Assembly (NCBI GenBank): GCA_940671915.1
Contig: CALNVZ010000530.1
Span: 9,628-73,627 of the forward strand
DNA: 64,000 nt
Source: Paracentrotus lividus
Lineage: Eukaryota; Echinodermata; Echinoidea; Camarodonta; Echinidae
Reading direction: 5' to 3'
In this document: piece after piece, positions 46,000-55,894 of the stretch
How positions within the stretch are numbered: position 1 is the stretch's first letter
Layout: each line of letters opens with the position of its first letter
Made by a program: the position numbers and the translations under genes
The notes under the pieces: model-generated
Told to the model about the DNA's origin: nothing
Databases searched by the model: none
Seen by the model: only the letters and a program-made list of their open reading frames with translations

Positions 46000-47110
46000 A
46001 GTAAACTTTTCGAGCGCGAGCCGAACATTTTGCCTTATAACAGTATATTTTACTTTATAATTTTCTGTTTAATTCTTTTACGAGGTGATGATCACCTCCC
46101 TTTTAGCTAAATAAGTTGTGAGCACGAAGTGAGAATGGTAAATTAATTTACATTTTCATTACTTCACTTGTGGAGTCAGGAATCAGTCCATGGGCCTTTT
46201 AATGATAACTCTAGGAGCGCAAAGATCTAGCCGAAAATTTTGACTCATAATGTCCTGAAGGTAGTGTATTTTCTGACACATTTTGCCTCTTATACTTACG
46301 GATCCGTAATAGATTTTATATAAATTACGGGTGCGCCCGCACCTTCCGCCCCCCCCCCGCCCCGTCCCCCCCCCCTGGATCCGCGCCTGGTGTTTTGAAA
46401 TTGAAAAATGGAGTTTTTTGCCAGATTTGAACTTGAGGGCGCAAAGCGCGAGCCAGAAATTTTTTGTTATAATGACATAAAGGTAGTGTATTTTTTAACA
46501 CATTTTACCTCTTATGCTCACAGACCCGTAATTATGATTTGTATAAGGTTTAGACATTTGAAAAGTAAACATTTTACAAGGATTGAACTTGCGAACGCGA
46601 AGCGCGAGCCGGAAATTCTGCTGCTTAATGGCATGAATACGGTATGTTATGTACAATTTGTCTCTTACATCTTTCTTTTTTCTTTTAATTCTTTCATAAC
46701 TTGATGATCACCTCCCTTTGTGAAAAAATAGTGGACCTTGCCAGTACAGAGAGCCCTTTGCCTTGTATTTCAGGCATATTGTGCCTCATATATATTTTTA
46801 ATAGTCCTTCACAGACGGATGACAAAGTTCCAAAAGATACAAACGAGAAACGCGAGTGAAAGAAAATCACATGAATGCTGTGCATTTGCAGCACATTTCT
46901 TTTGAGCCTATAATTCGGCCTTTCGAACGGGAGGGAACATGGCGAGCGCGAAGCGCGAGCCGAAAATTTTGGTTATGATGACATTGAGGCTGCACATTTG
47001 CTTTTCTTTTTCTTTTTTTTTTTTTTTAGATTCCTACAAAACAAGATGACCATCATGCACCTACCTTGAAAAACTGAAATGTGAGCATGAAGTCGAGAGG
47101 AAAAACTTTT
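46000..47110. repeat. Diverged tandem repeat with GAGCGCGAAGCGCGAGC boxes
   Basis: At least four units, with boxes near 46011, 46437, 46577 and 46942, each followed by AAATTTT-type sequence and TAATGACAT-type words. Spacing is irregular (140-430 bp). The same box occurs in the 4840 and 7560 direct repeats. Confidence 0.65.
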
Positions 47111-47500
47111 AATAAAGGACTCGTGTTCATTCTTATTGTAATATTTCCTCAAAACCAGGATGAAGGATGGGGGAGGGGGGGGTGCTGCAGCCCCTCAATT
47201 TTTCCAGTAGATATTTAAAAAAAAAAAAGCTTGTATACTTTCCTCGTGTTCAGCCCATCAACATTTTAATCACCCCTCAAGGCCTTTCAAAAGCGCTCGT
47301 GGTCTCTGAAAATAATGATTTATGCGAGAGCCAGCGAAAATATTGCACAGATCTATCTAAAAAAGGGCGATTTGAGCACTATTTGTATATTTATTAATAT
47401 TTAGCTCATGAACATTTGAAAATTAGTAAGTAGGTCTATTTAAGAATCCGTTTCACACCCTGTTTTCCTCTCTTTTCTCTTTCTCTTTTTTTTTTTTTTT

Positions 47501-47730
47501 TTTTTTGTCAAGCAGACCCTACTCGCCAGCCGGGGGGGGGTTGTTCGATCCCCGAACCCCCCCCCTAGTGATAGGCCTGGAAAAGGGAATGGATTGTCTT
47601 CTCAAATTCACTTTGCACTCACTTTTTTTTTGTTCACTACCTTTGCATAATCCAGGCCCGTACAGGGGGAGGGGGAGGGTGAACGAACCCCCCCCCCCCT
47701 TGCTGGCGAGCAGGGTCGCTTGACAAAAAA
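47501..47730. mobile_element. Small foldback element with G/C-run arms
   Basis: TTGTCAAGCAGACCCTACTC at the left and the inverse GAGCAGGGTCGCTTGACAA at the right, each followed inward by GCCAGC-type sequence and a long G or C run. 230 bp, non-coding. Confidence 0.75.
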
Positions 47731-48097
47731 TAATAAATAAACAATTGATTATATGCTCTATATTTTATTTTTTATTTATTTTTTTTTTGCTTATCATTTT
47801 TTTTTTGGGGGGGGGCAATCGAAAGACTCTCAGCCTACTCTATAGCTTAATAATGTTTTTTGAACACCTACCTACACCCCCCCGATTTTCGCCGCGGGTA
47901 GCGTGCATGAAAGCTTTTTGATGTACCTTTTTTATTACTCGCCCGGCTTGATGTGAAAAAAAAATTGATGTACCTTTTTTTCCACTCTTGCAGATTTCGA
48001 ACCCTCCCGTAAAAATCCTAGTTACGTGCCTGATGTATCACATAATATAACATCATGAAATGTCACAATATACACCTTTAAACAACTTTTGGGATGT

Positions 48098-48812
48098 ATT
48101 TTGTTTTTTTCCAAAAACATTTTGTCAACCCCCATGATGCCCATATTTGTCATATTTTCTCATTTTGGGGCCCCTTTTTGTTTTCCCGGCCGATAAAGCC
48201 CCCCTCAGCCCTACCCCCGGAAACGCGACTGACATGTGCTGTTTTATAATTATTGTTCTTTAAATTAAATCTATATTTCTGGGGACAGGCTTAGGTCTCT
48301 TGTCTACGGGAGGGGTTGAAGTAAAAAACGAAATTGGTGAAAATTCGGAATATTTTATTCTATCTTAATGCTGAAAACAAAAGAAATAAAAACAATCTTT
48401 AACCCTTAAATATCATCATTTTCCCCTTAAATTTTGTTTAGCCTTGATGACAAGGCAGTAAATGGTCATTATTGATTATATTTTATTTTGATTTATATTT
48501 AGTTGAGATTTTACAATACAATTAAGGGAAGATAGAAATTTCCATGGTGTAAAAATGAATAAAATGAATGTTGAACCCCAATCAAAAATCTTTTTGACCC
48601 CTTCCTTAGACAATAGAGTCGAGCCTGTAACCATACATCTAGATTTAATTAAAAGAACAATAACATATCTCCACCTCAGACGTGTTTCCTTGGGGTAGGA
48701 CTGAGGGGGCCTTGTGGGTCGCGTGAACAAAAAAGGGCCCCAAAAATAAGAAAAAATGACGAAAATGTCCATCATCTGGGGATGACAAACTTTTTTGAAG
48801 AAAAATCCCCGG
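48098..48812. mobile_element. Foldback element, better copy
   Basis: The left arm (TCTCATTTTGGGGCCCCTTT, GAAACGCGACTGACATG) is matched by an inverted right arm (CAGACGTGTTTCCTTGGGG, AAGGGCCCCAAAAATAAGAA). About 230-bp arms around an AT-rich centre. Related to 14590-15110. Confidence 0.65.
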
Positions 48813-48954
48813 GAAGGGTTGAGGGAACGTTCAAAATATACCCAGGATCCCAAAAAGTGAAAGCGGTGACAAACACATTCAAGAAATTAATAACGGAGCA
48901 ACATAATGTCGCTTGAGCCAGAAAAAAATATTCCACCTTTATGACGAACAGTGT

Positions 48955-49322
48955 ATAGTGCTTAAAATCTTGTTTTAGTGTCTTTATTTCATAATATAAG
49001 TATAAAAAGGAAAGACGGTAACCCGACTCATGTTAGCGCTCACGTGGAAAACCAATGGGGATTCTCTTGTGTAGGTGTTACACACAGGTCGTTCGCACTA
49101 ATTCACTCCGTAACATCCGGCGTGCGAACCTCTCAGCAGAGGTCTAAACGGCAGTTAAATTACGCTTCATTCAAACATTTTCAATGAAATTCATCAGAAA
49201 TAATGACAGAAATGTCACAAGATCTCTCACACATATCATGTAGTGCAATGTGGACAACATGTAACTTCATTTGATTGGTATTGTGCCAATTCCTTTTTTG
49301 TTACCAAGACTATACACTAGGT
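48955..49322. mobile_element. TTAA-flanked MITE, copy 2 (5'-truncated)
   Basis: Matches the interior and right end of 12754-13211 (CTCACGTGGAAAACCAATGG, AGCAGAGGTCTAAACGGCAG, TATACACTAGGT then TTAA). It lacks the first 100 bp or so, including the left terminus. Confidence 0.75.
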
Positions 49323-49329
49323 TTAACGA

Positions 49330-49700
49330 AGAGAGAGGTAAAAGCATTAATGTGGGGATTCTAGAGCTCCGTAGACGCAAACACGAGCGAGGCCCCTGAT
49401 CCAGAGAGTGGAAGCCCTTCACAAGTAGTTATGGCAGCGATGTCGGCTCTCTTAGGCGAGACGCCCGCAGCCCTTCCCGCCCCCGGCTCCAGCTGACAAG
49501 CCGAAAACGCCAAGCCACGATAAATATATCAATTCAGCCCGTCAGCCGGAACCTGAGGCAAGCAGAACCCCGAGCACAAAGCACGAAGATGTCACCATCG
49601 CCATCACAACCTGTATACAAAGGCCTCGACTCCCTACATCCAGAGCCCAGAGAGAAAAAGAATCAATAAAAGCTTCTTTTTTTTTCATATAAAATGTCTC
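49330..49700. other. GC-rich unassigned segment
   Basis: Markedly more GC than its surroundings. On the plus strand it has a 21-codon frame starting ATGGCAGCG at 49430 and a CAATAAAAGC poly-A-signal-like word near 49664. It could be a decayed exon or processed copy; I cannot identify it. Confidence 0.3.
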
Positions 49701-50699
49701 CCAAATATTTACCTTCTTCTTATAGGATTGCATAATAAATACACATATCACTTTGCAGCACTTGTCAATGAATATAAATGATTAAGTTGTATGTTTTGTT
49801 GTATTTTCCTACAGACATAATATCATTTCATAACATTTAGTTATTCCTCTCTCGCTACGATAGCGATTTCCTGCTCTTCTATATAAGAGCAGAATTTTGT
49901 AGCGGCAAACTGCTACTGTTAATACAGTAGCAGCAAATTGCCTAGCGATCTTGATCGCTAGGTAAACTGCTTCTGTTAATACAGTAGCGGCAAATTGCCT
50001 AGCGATCTTGATCGCTAGGTAAACTGCTACTGTTAATACAGTAGCGGCAAATTGCCTAGCGATCTTGATCGCTAGGCAAACTGCTACTGTTAATAATAAT
50101 ACAGTAGCGGCAAATTGCCTAGCGATCTTGATCGCTAGGCAAACTGCTACTGTTAATACAGTAGCGGAAAATTTGCCTAGCGATCTTGATCGCTAGGCAA
50201 ACTGCTACTGTTAATACAGTAGCGGCAAATTGCCTAGCGATCTTGATCGCTAGGTAAACTGCTACTGTTAATACAGTAGCGGCAAATTGTAGCAGTTTGC
50301 CTAGCGATCAGGATCGCTAGGCAATTTTCCGCTACTGTATTAACAGTAGCAGTTTGCCTAGCGATCAAGATCGCTAGGCAATTTGCCGCTACTGTATTAT
50401 TATTAACATTAGCAGATTGCCTAGCGATCAAGATCGCTAGGCAATTTGCCGCTACTGTATTAACAGTAGCAGTTTGCCTAGCGATCAAGATCGCTAGGCA
50501 TAAAAATTTTAAAAAATATATTGAAATTATCGGATTAACAGTAGCAGTTTGCCTAGCGATCAAGATCGCTAGGCAATTTGCCGCTACTGTTTTATTATTA
50601 ACAGTAGCAGATTGCCTAGCGATCAAGATCGCTAGGCAATTTGCCGCTACTGTATTAACAGTAGCAGTTTGCCTAGCGATCAAGATCGCTAGGCATACA

Positions 50700-50914
50700 A
50701 ATTTTTTAAAAAATATTGAAATTATCGGAGTCTCAAAATCAATGCTTGATTTCTTTCTTTATTGTACTTGAAGATCGTGAATAAAGGGAAATGGCCGTTG
50801 TTATTAAAAATTAATTACAAATATTTCAAGGTTGAAAAATGGGTTGAAATTAAAGGGATTTGTATGATAGACACTGCAGAATGAAATAATACAGGAATTA
50901 GCAAATAACTGAAA

Positions 50915-50945
<31 letters not shown>

Positions 50946-51160
50946 TAAAGACGAGATAATAAAAGGTAGATTTGTTATTTCATTGCTTTGATGACATTTT
51001 CCATTGAAATTATACTTTGTAATTGTTTCCTTTATTATTCACGTATTTTATACCTTGATTAAACCTCAACTTAATCAATTTTTTTTTATTATCTCGTCTT
51101 CTCTCTCTCTCTCTCTCTCTCTCCCTCTCTCTCTCTCTCTGTCTTTCAGTTAACACAACA
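50700..51160. repeat. Spacer copy 1 in the palindrome array
   Basis: Unique-looking AT-rich DNA with (GA)n at about 50918-50946 and (CT)n at 51100-51141. These sit in an inverted repeat with GACGAGATAATAAAA / TTTTATTATCTCGTC. It is repeated at 51813-52250. Confidence 0.85.
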
Positions 51161-51812
51161 GCAGTAGCAGTTAACAGTAGCAGTTTACCTAGCGATCAAC
51201 ATCGCTAGCATTTCCGCTAACTGTATTAACAGTACAGTTCCTAGCGATCAAGATCGCTAGCAATTTCCCCGCTACTGTATTAACAGTAGCAGTTTGCCTA
51301 GCGATCAAGATCGCTAGGCAATTTGCCGCTACTGTATATTATTAACGATTTGTAGCAGTTTGCCTAGCGATCAAGATCGCTAGGCAATTTGCCGCTACTG
51401 TATTAACAGTAGCAGTTTGCCTAGCAATCAAGATCGCTAGGCAATTTGCCGCTACTGTTATTATAACAGTAGCAGTTTTGCCTAGCGATCAAGATCGCTA
51501 GGCAATTTGCCGCTACTGTATTATTATTAACAGTAGCAGTTTGCCTAGCGATCAAGATCGCTAGGCAATTTGCCGCTACTGTATTAACAGTAGCAGTTTG
51601 CCTAGCGATCAAGATCGCTAGCCATACAAATTTTAAAAAAATATTGAAATTATCGGATTAACAGTACAGTTTTGCCACGATCAAGATCGTAGGCAATATG
51701 CCTCTACTGTTTTATTATTAACAGTAGCAGATTCCCTAGCGATCAAGATCGCTAGGCAATTTGCCGCTACTGTATTAACAGTAGAGTTTGCCTAGCGATC
51801 AAGATCGTAGGC

Positions 51813-52250
51813 ATACAAATTTTAAAAAATATGTGAAATTATCGATTCTCAAAATCAATGCTTGATTCTTTCTTTATTGTACTTGAAAGACGTGAATAAA
51901 GGGAATGGCCGTTGTTTATAAAAATTAGTTACAAATATTTCAAGTTGAAAAATGGGTTGAAATTAAAGGATTTGTATGATAGACACTGCAGAATGAAATA
52001 ATACAGAAATTAGCAAAATAACTGAAAACCAGAGAGAGAGAGAGAGAGAGTAAAAGACGAGATATAAAAGGTAGATTTGTTATTTCATTGCTTTGATGAC
52101 ATTTTCCATTGAAATTATACTTTGTAATTGTTTCCTTTATTTTCACGTATTTATACCTTGATTAAACCTCAACTTAATCAATTCTTTTTATTATCTCGTC
52201 TTCTCTCTCTCTCTCCTGTCCTTTCAGTTAACACAACAGCGAGTAGCAAA
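51813..52250. repeat. Spacer copy 2 in the palindrome array
   Basis: Same order as copy 1. It differs mostly by one-base deletions (e.g. TTCAAGTTG for TTCAAGGTTG) and shorter GA/CT runs. This points to a recent duplication of a roughly 1.1-kb block, with later or technical indels. Confidence 0.85.
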
Positions 52251-52964
52251 TCTAACAGTAGCAGTTTACCTAGCGATCAACATCGCTAGGCAATTTCCCG
52301 CTACTGTATTAACAGTAGCAGTTTACCTAGCGATCAAGATCGCTTGGCAATTTCCAGCTACTGTATTAACAGTAGCAGTTTGCCTAGCGATCAAGATCGC
52401 TAGGCAATTTGCCGCTACTGTATTATTATTAACAGTAGCAGTTTGCCTAGCGATCAAGATCGCTAGGCAATTTGCCGCTACTGTATTATTATTAACAGTA
52501 GCAGTTTGCCTAGCGATCAAGATCGCTAGGCAATTTGCCGCTACTGTATTAACAGTAGCAGTTTGCCTAGCGATCAAGATCGCTAGGCAATTTTCCGCTA
52601 CTGTATTAACAGTAGCAGTTTGCCTCGCGATCAAGATCGCTAGGCAATTTGCCGCTACTGTATGAACAGTAGCAGTTTGCCTAGCGATCAAGATCGCTAG
52701 GCAATTTGCCGCTACTGTATCAACAGTAGCAGTTTGCCTAGCGATCAAGATCACTAGGCAATTTCCCCCTATTGTATTAACAGTAGCAGTTTTCCTAGCG
52801 ATCAAGATCGCTAGGCAATTTCCCGCTACTGTATTATTATTAACAGTAGCAGTTTGCCTAGCGATCAAGATCGCTAGGCAATTTGCCGCTACTGTATTAA
52901 CAGTAGCAGTTTGTCGCTTCAAATTCATGCTCTTATATAGAAGAGCAAGAAATCGCTATTTTTT

Positions 52965-53519
52965 CGATATTATTATTTCCCAGTTTTCTGGAAAATGCTC
53001 TTTCTTTTTTTTCTGCATCATCTTGATGCGCATGCATGTTTGATTAACCACTTTCATAGACTAACGGTAACCGCTTTGTTGGAATTCATGCATTTTTACA
53101 ATTGTTTCTTTAAAATACAATTGTTTGTAATTAATAAACAGTAAACATGAATTTTTATGTTTATTATTTAAAAAAAAATAATTTCAAATTATATTTTCCC
53201 TCCTAACTTTGAGCTTAATGAGAGATATTAATCGCAATCTTCCACAATGTAGAATAATATAATTTGCTTTTTATTCATAAAAAGACTCTACTTTTTATAC
53301 CTTAACATAAATAATGCATTTGCATAATTCAAGATACTCTAGTTTGAAATCATTGCTTTCAAAATTAGGCATATTAATTCTTTGCTGTATCCACTGACAC
53401 TTGACTTACCAATGCGACAACGGAATTACCAATGACAGATTAGACACTTTGATTGACACGGGATTGCATAACTCTTTCTTTTGTGTGGATATTTGAATCG
53501 TTATGGACCCTGCATTTAC
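52965..53519. other. Intergenic, nothing recognised
   Basis: AT-rich DNA after the array. No gene, TIR or tandem structure is evident. Confidence 0.5.
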
Positions 53520-54700
53520 CTGTTAAGACATTGACTCTGCTATAGGGCGATTCTTTGAAAAGTGAACCTTTTTTGGAAAAAAATAAAGTTTGTCCTTTTT
53601 GTTTTAGGCTGCACATTCATAGAGAGCATTGTCTGAAGTTTCATGAAATGCATTTTTTATCTTAATTTTACAAATTTTTAATTCTCATTTGCATAAATTA
53701 ACATGCAAAAAAATTGAATAGAAAAATGGTACGTAAAATATCATTTGTTTGACCCTGACTGGATTGTATATGCTGGTCTCCTTACTTTAATTATTGTCAT
53801 TATACCCTTTTTTAACTTCATTCCTTTAAATTTAAATGAAAAATAATGATGTTGAATTGATTGTTATAAGATAATTAACTAAAGAAATTAATTGCCATCA
53901 AATGTCACACACGTGACCCCAAAACACGAAAAGTTAACGCCCCCCCCCCCTCCCCGAAAACCATGGTTCTCTTATTATTATAATTTTTTTCAAAGGCTAG
54001 ATATAATGTGCCTTGCATCTCACCAAATATGAAGCCATGATAGCTTTTAATTTAGTTATTAATTAACTTTGAAATTGGTCACACACGGACCCACGGGTCA
54101 CTTGTGTGACCAACTATGGTCATGCCTTTAAAAAAAGGACCAGGCTATTCGGCCACTCTTTGAAAAGTGAACCTTTTAGGGACAAATAAATTTTTGCTTT
54201 TTGATTTTAAGCTGCATATTCAAATAGAGCACTGTCTGAAGTTTTTTCGTGATTTTTGCAATTGTTCATGCTCATTTGCATAAATTAACATAAATGATAA
54301 TTAAAAGGAAAAACGGTAAATAGAATATCATTTTTTTTAAACCCTGACTGGAATGATATGCTGACTTCCTTATTTGGATTACTGTCATTATATTATTATT
54401 TACCTCTATTTCTTTTAATGTAACCCCCAAAAATAATGTTGTTAAATTGATTATATTAAGATAATCAACCCTGGAAATTAATTGCCCTCAAAATGTCACA
54501 CACAAGTAGCCAGAAAACACAAAAAATGTATGCCTCGTCTTAACCATGGCTCTGGTATTATTATAATTATTTCTTCAAAGCTAGATTTAATGTACCTTGC
54601 ACCTCACTAAATATGAATCCATGACGAGTTTTAATTTGATTATTAATTAGCAAACAACTTGGTCACACACGTGACCCGCTGGGTGGGGGCGGTCATAAAG
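53520..54700. repeat. About 600-bp direct duplication
   Basis: 53533-54130 and 54150-54700 share CTTTGAAAAGTGAACCTTTT, CTCATTTGCATAAATTAACA, ACCCTGACTGGA and AATTAATTGCC in order, at perhaps 75% identity. Each ends in a GTCACACACGTGACC-type word. Non-coding. Confidence 0.8.
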
Positions 54701-55309
54701 TCTGATTATTTTCACTTTCATTGACTGAAATTAATTTATTTTAGCATTATTATGCTCCAAAATGGTTCTGCAATAATTTTTGCGAAAAAACAACAAAAAG
54801 AACAAACAAACAAACAAAACAAAAAGTAAAAAAAAAACAAACAAACAAGGAAATACATAAGAAATTCATAAAACAATGAAATACACAAGGAATTTTTTTT
54901 AATAGTTCGATATCATTTTTTTTCCAAGTACAATTGTTAGGAATCCTATAAAGATTATGCAAACACAAAATTAGCATTCCAGAAGCTGTAGTTTGTCAAT
55001 AAGAACAAAAATTATGACTTCATGCAATGTGTAAATTAGCATGGCATATAAAATAAATTATTATTATTATGGGAAAATTAACAGTGCTTTCTTGTAGTTA
55101 CATCACATACTACCATCGTGCAAATTTTCGGCGCGCCTCACGCGATCAACAGCCAAGATCTTATAGGGGCATCATGCGCCCCCCCCCCCCTCCTCTACCC
55201 GCTCCTCCCCCAGTCTTGACAGCTACCAAAACACCCCGTTGACTGACTAGGGTTGAGTTCATAAAATTTTTTACCACAGCGGATATAGTAATTGCTCAAA
55301 ATGTACATT
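54701..55309. other. Intergenic, nothing recognised
   Basis: AT-rich, with A-rich AACAAACAAACAA runs near 54800 and a poly-C run at 55181. No gene is seen. Confidence 0.5.
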
Positions 55310-55894
55310 TGCGAGAAGAAATACAGTTCACGCTTGATATTGCCATTTCTCAACTTTTATAGCCACTGGGGGATATTCCCAGTCATAGCATCATTTACAA
55401 CGTGTACTTGTCAATCAGTTTATCAACACAACAATATTTATCGAGTCAAAATCAACCAACGGATGCCTCATCCAAGGAGGCCCAATCAAAAGCGGGAACC
55501 GGGTCATGTGACCTCTCGGAAGGAAGATATCCGACCGAATTCCGGGACAGGTGTTTCCCGGGGGCGCTTCCCTTATACATAGATCATTCAATTCAAGTTT
55601 ATGCTAATTTCCATCCCTGAACATTGTATTTAAACATACATTTTCCATTATTCATCAATTCAATAAAAGGTTATCTCATGTGTCAGGAATATAGGAGGGA
55701 GAGGCTTCAAGACCTGAACGTGAATTCTGGGAGGGGAAACCTGGTCATGTGACCTTCCGGGAGGAAGACATCCAGCCGGGGTTCCAAGACAGGAGACTTA
55801 GAACGTTGGGTTCCCCTCCCCAATATTTTCTTGCCCAAAGTATACAGTCCCTCCTCCTGGTTTTACAAATCTGGTCTACATCAGAAAAAGCCCA
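55310..55894 (+). repeat. Helentron-like 5' module, copy 1
   Basis: About 585 bp nearly identical to 59091-59675. It contains an internal 75-bp duplication built on GGTCATGTGACC (near 55503 and 55743). Open frames are not supported as genes. Confidence 0.9.

Larger units (their letters stand above)
49861..52958. mobile_element. Palindrome-dense array element with hairpin TIRs
   Basis: It is bounded by TAGCGATTTCCTGCTCTTCT (49861) and its inverse (to 52958). These 31-bp ends match at 30 positions and contain their own hairpin, TGCTCTTCTATATAAGAGCA. Inside are over 25 units of 57 or 63 bp. Each unit has two dyads: CCTAGCGATC-tt-GATCGCTAGG and GCTACTGT-taat-ACAGTAGC. Unit orientation flips near 50288. 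Two 440-460-bp spacers interrupt it. No transposase. Family unknown to me. Confidence 0.8.

Noticed and set aside
49861..52958. CRISPR-like array
   Set aside because: Eukaryotic context; units are contiguous palindromic satellite repeats with no unique spacers between them and no cas genes.
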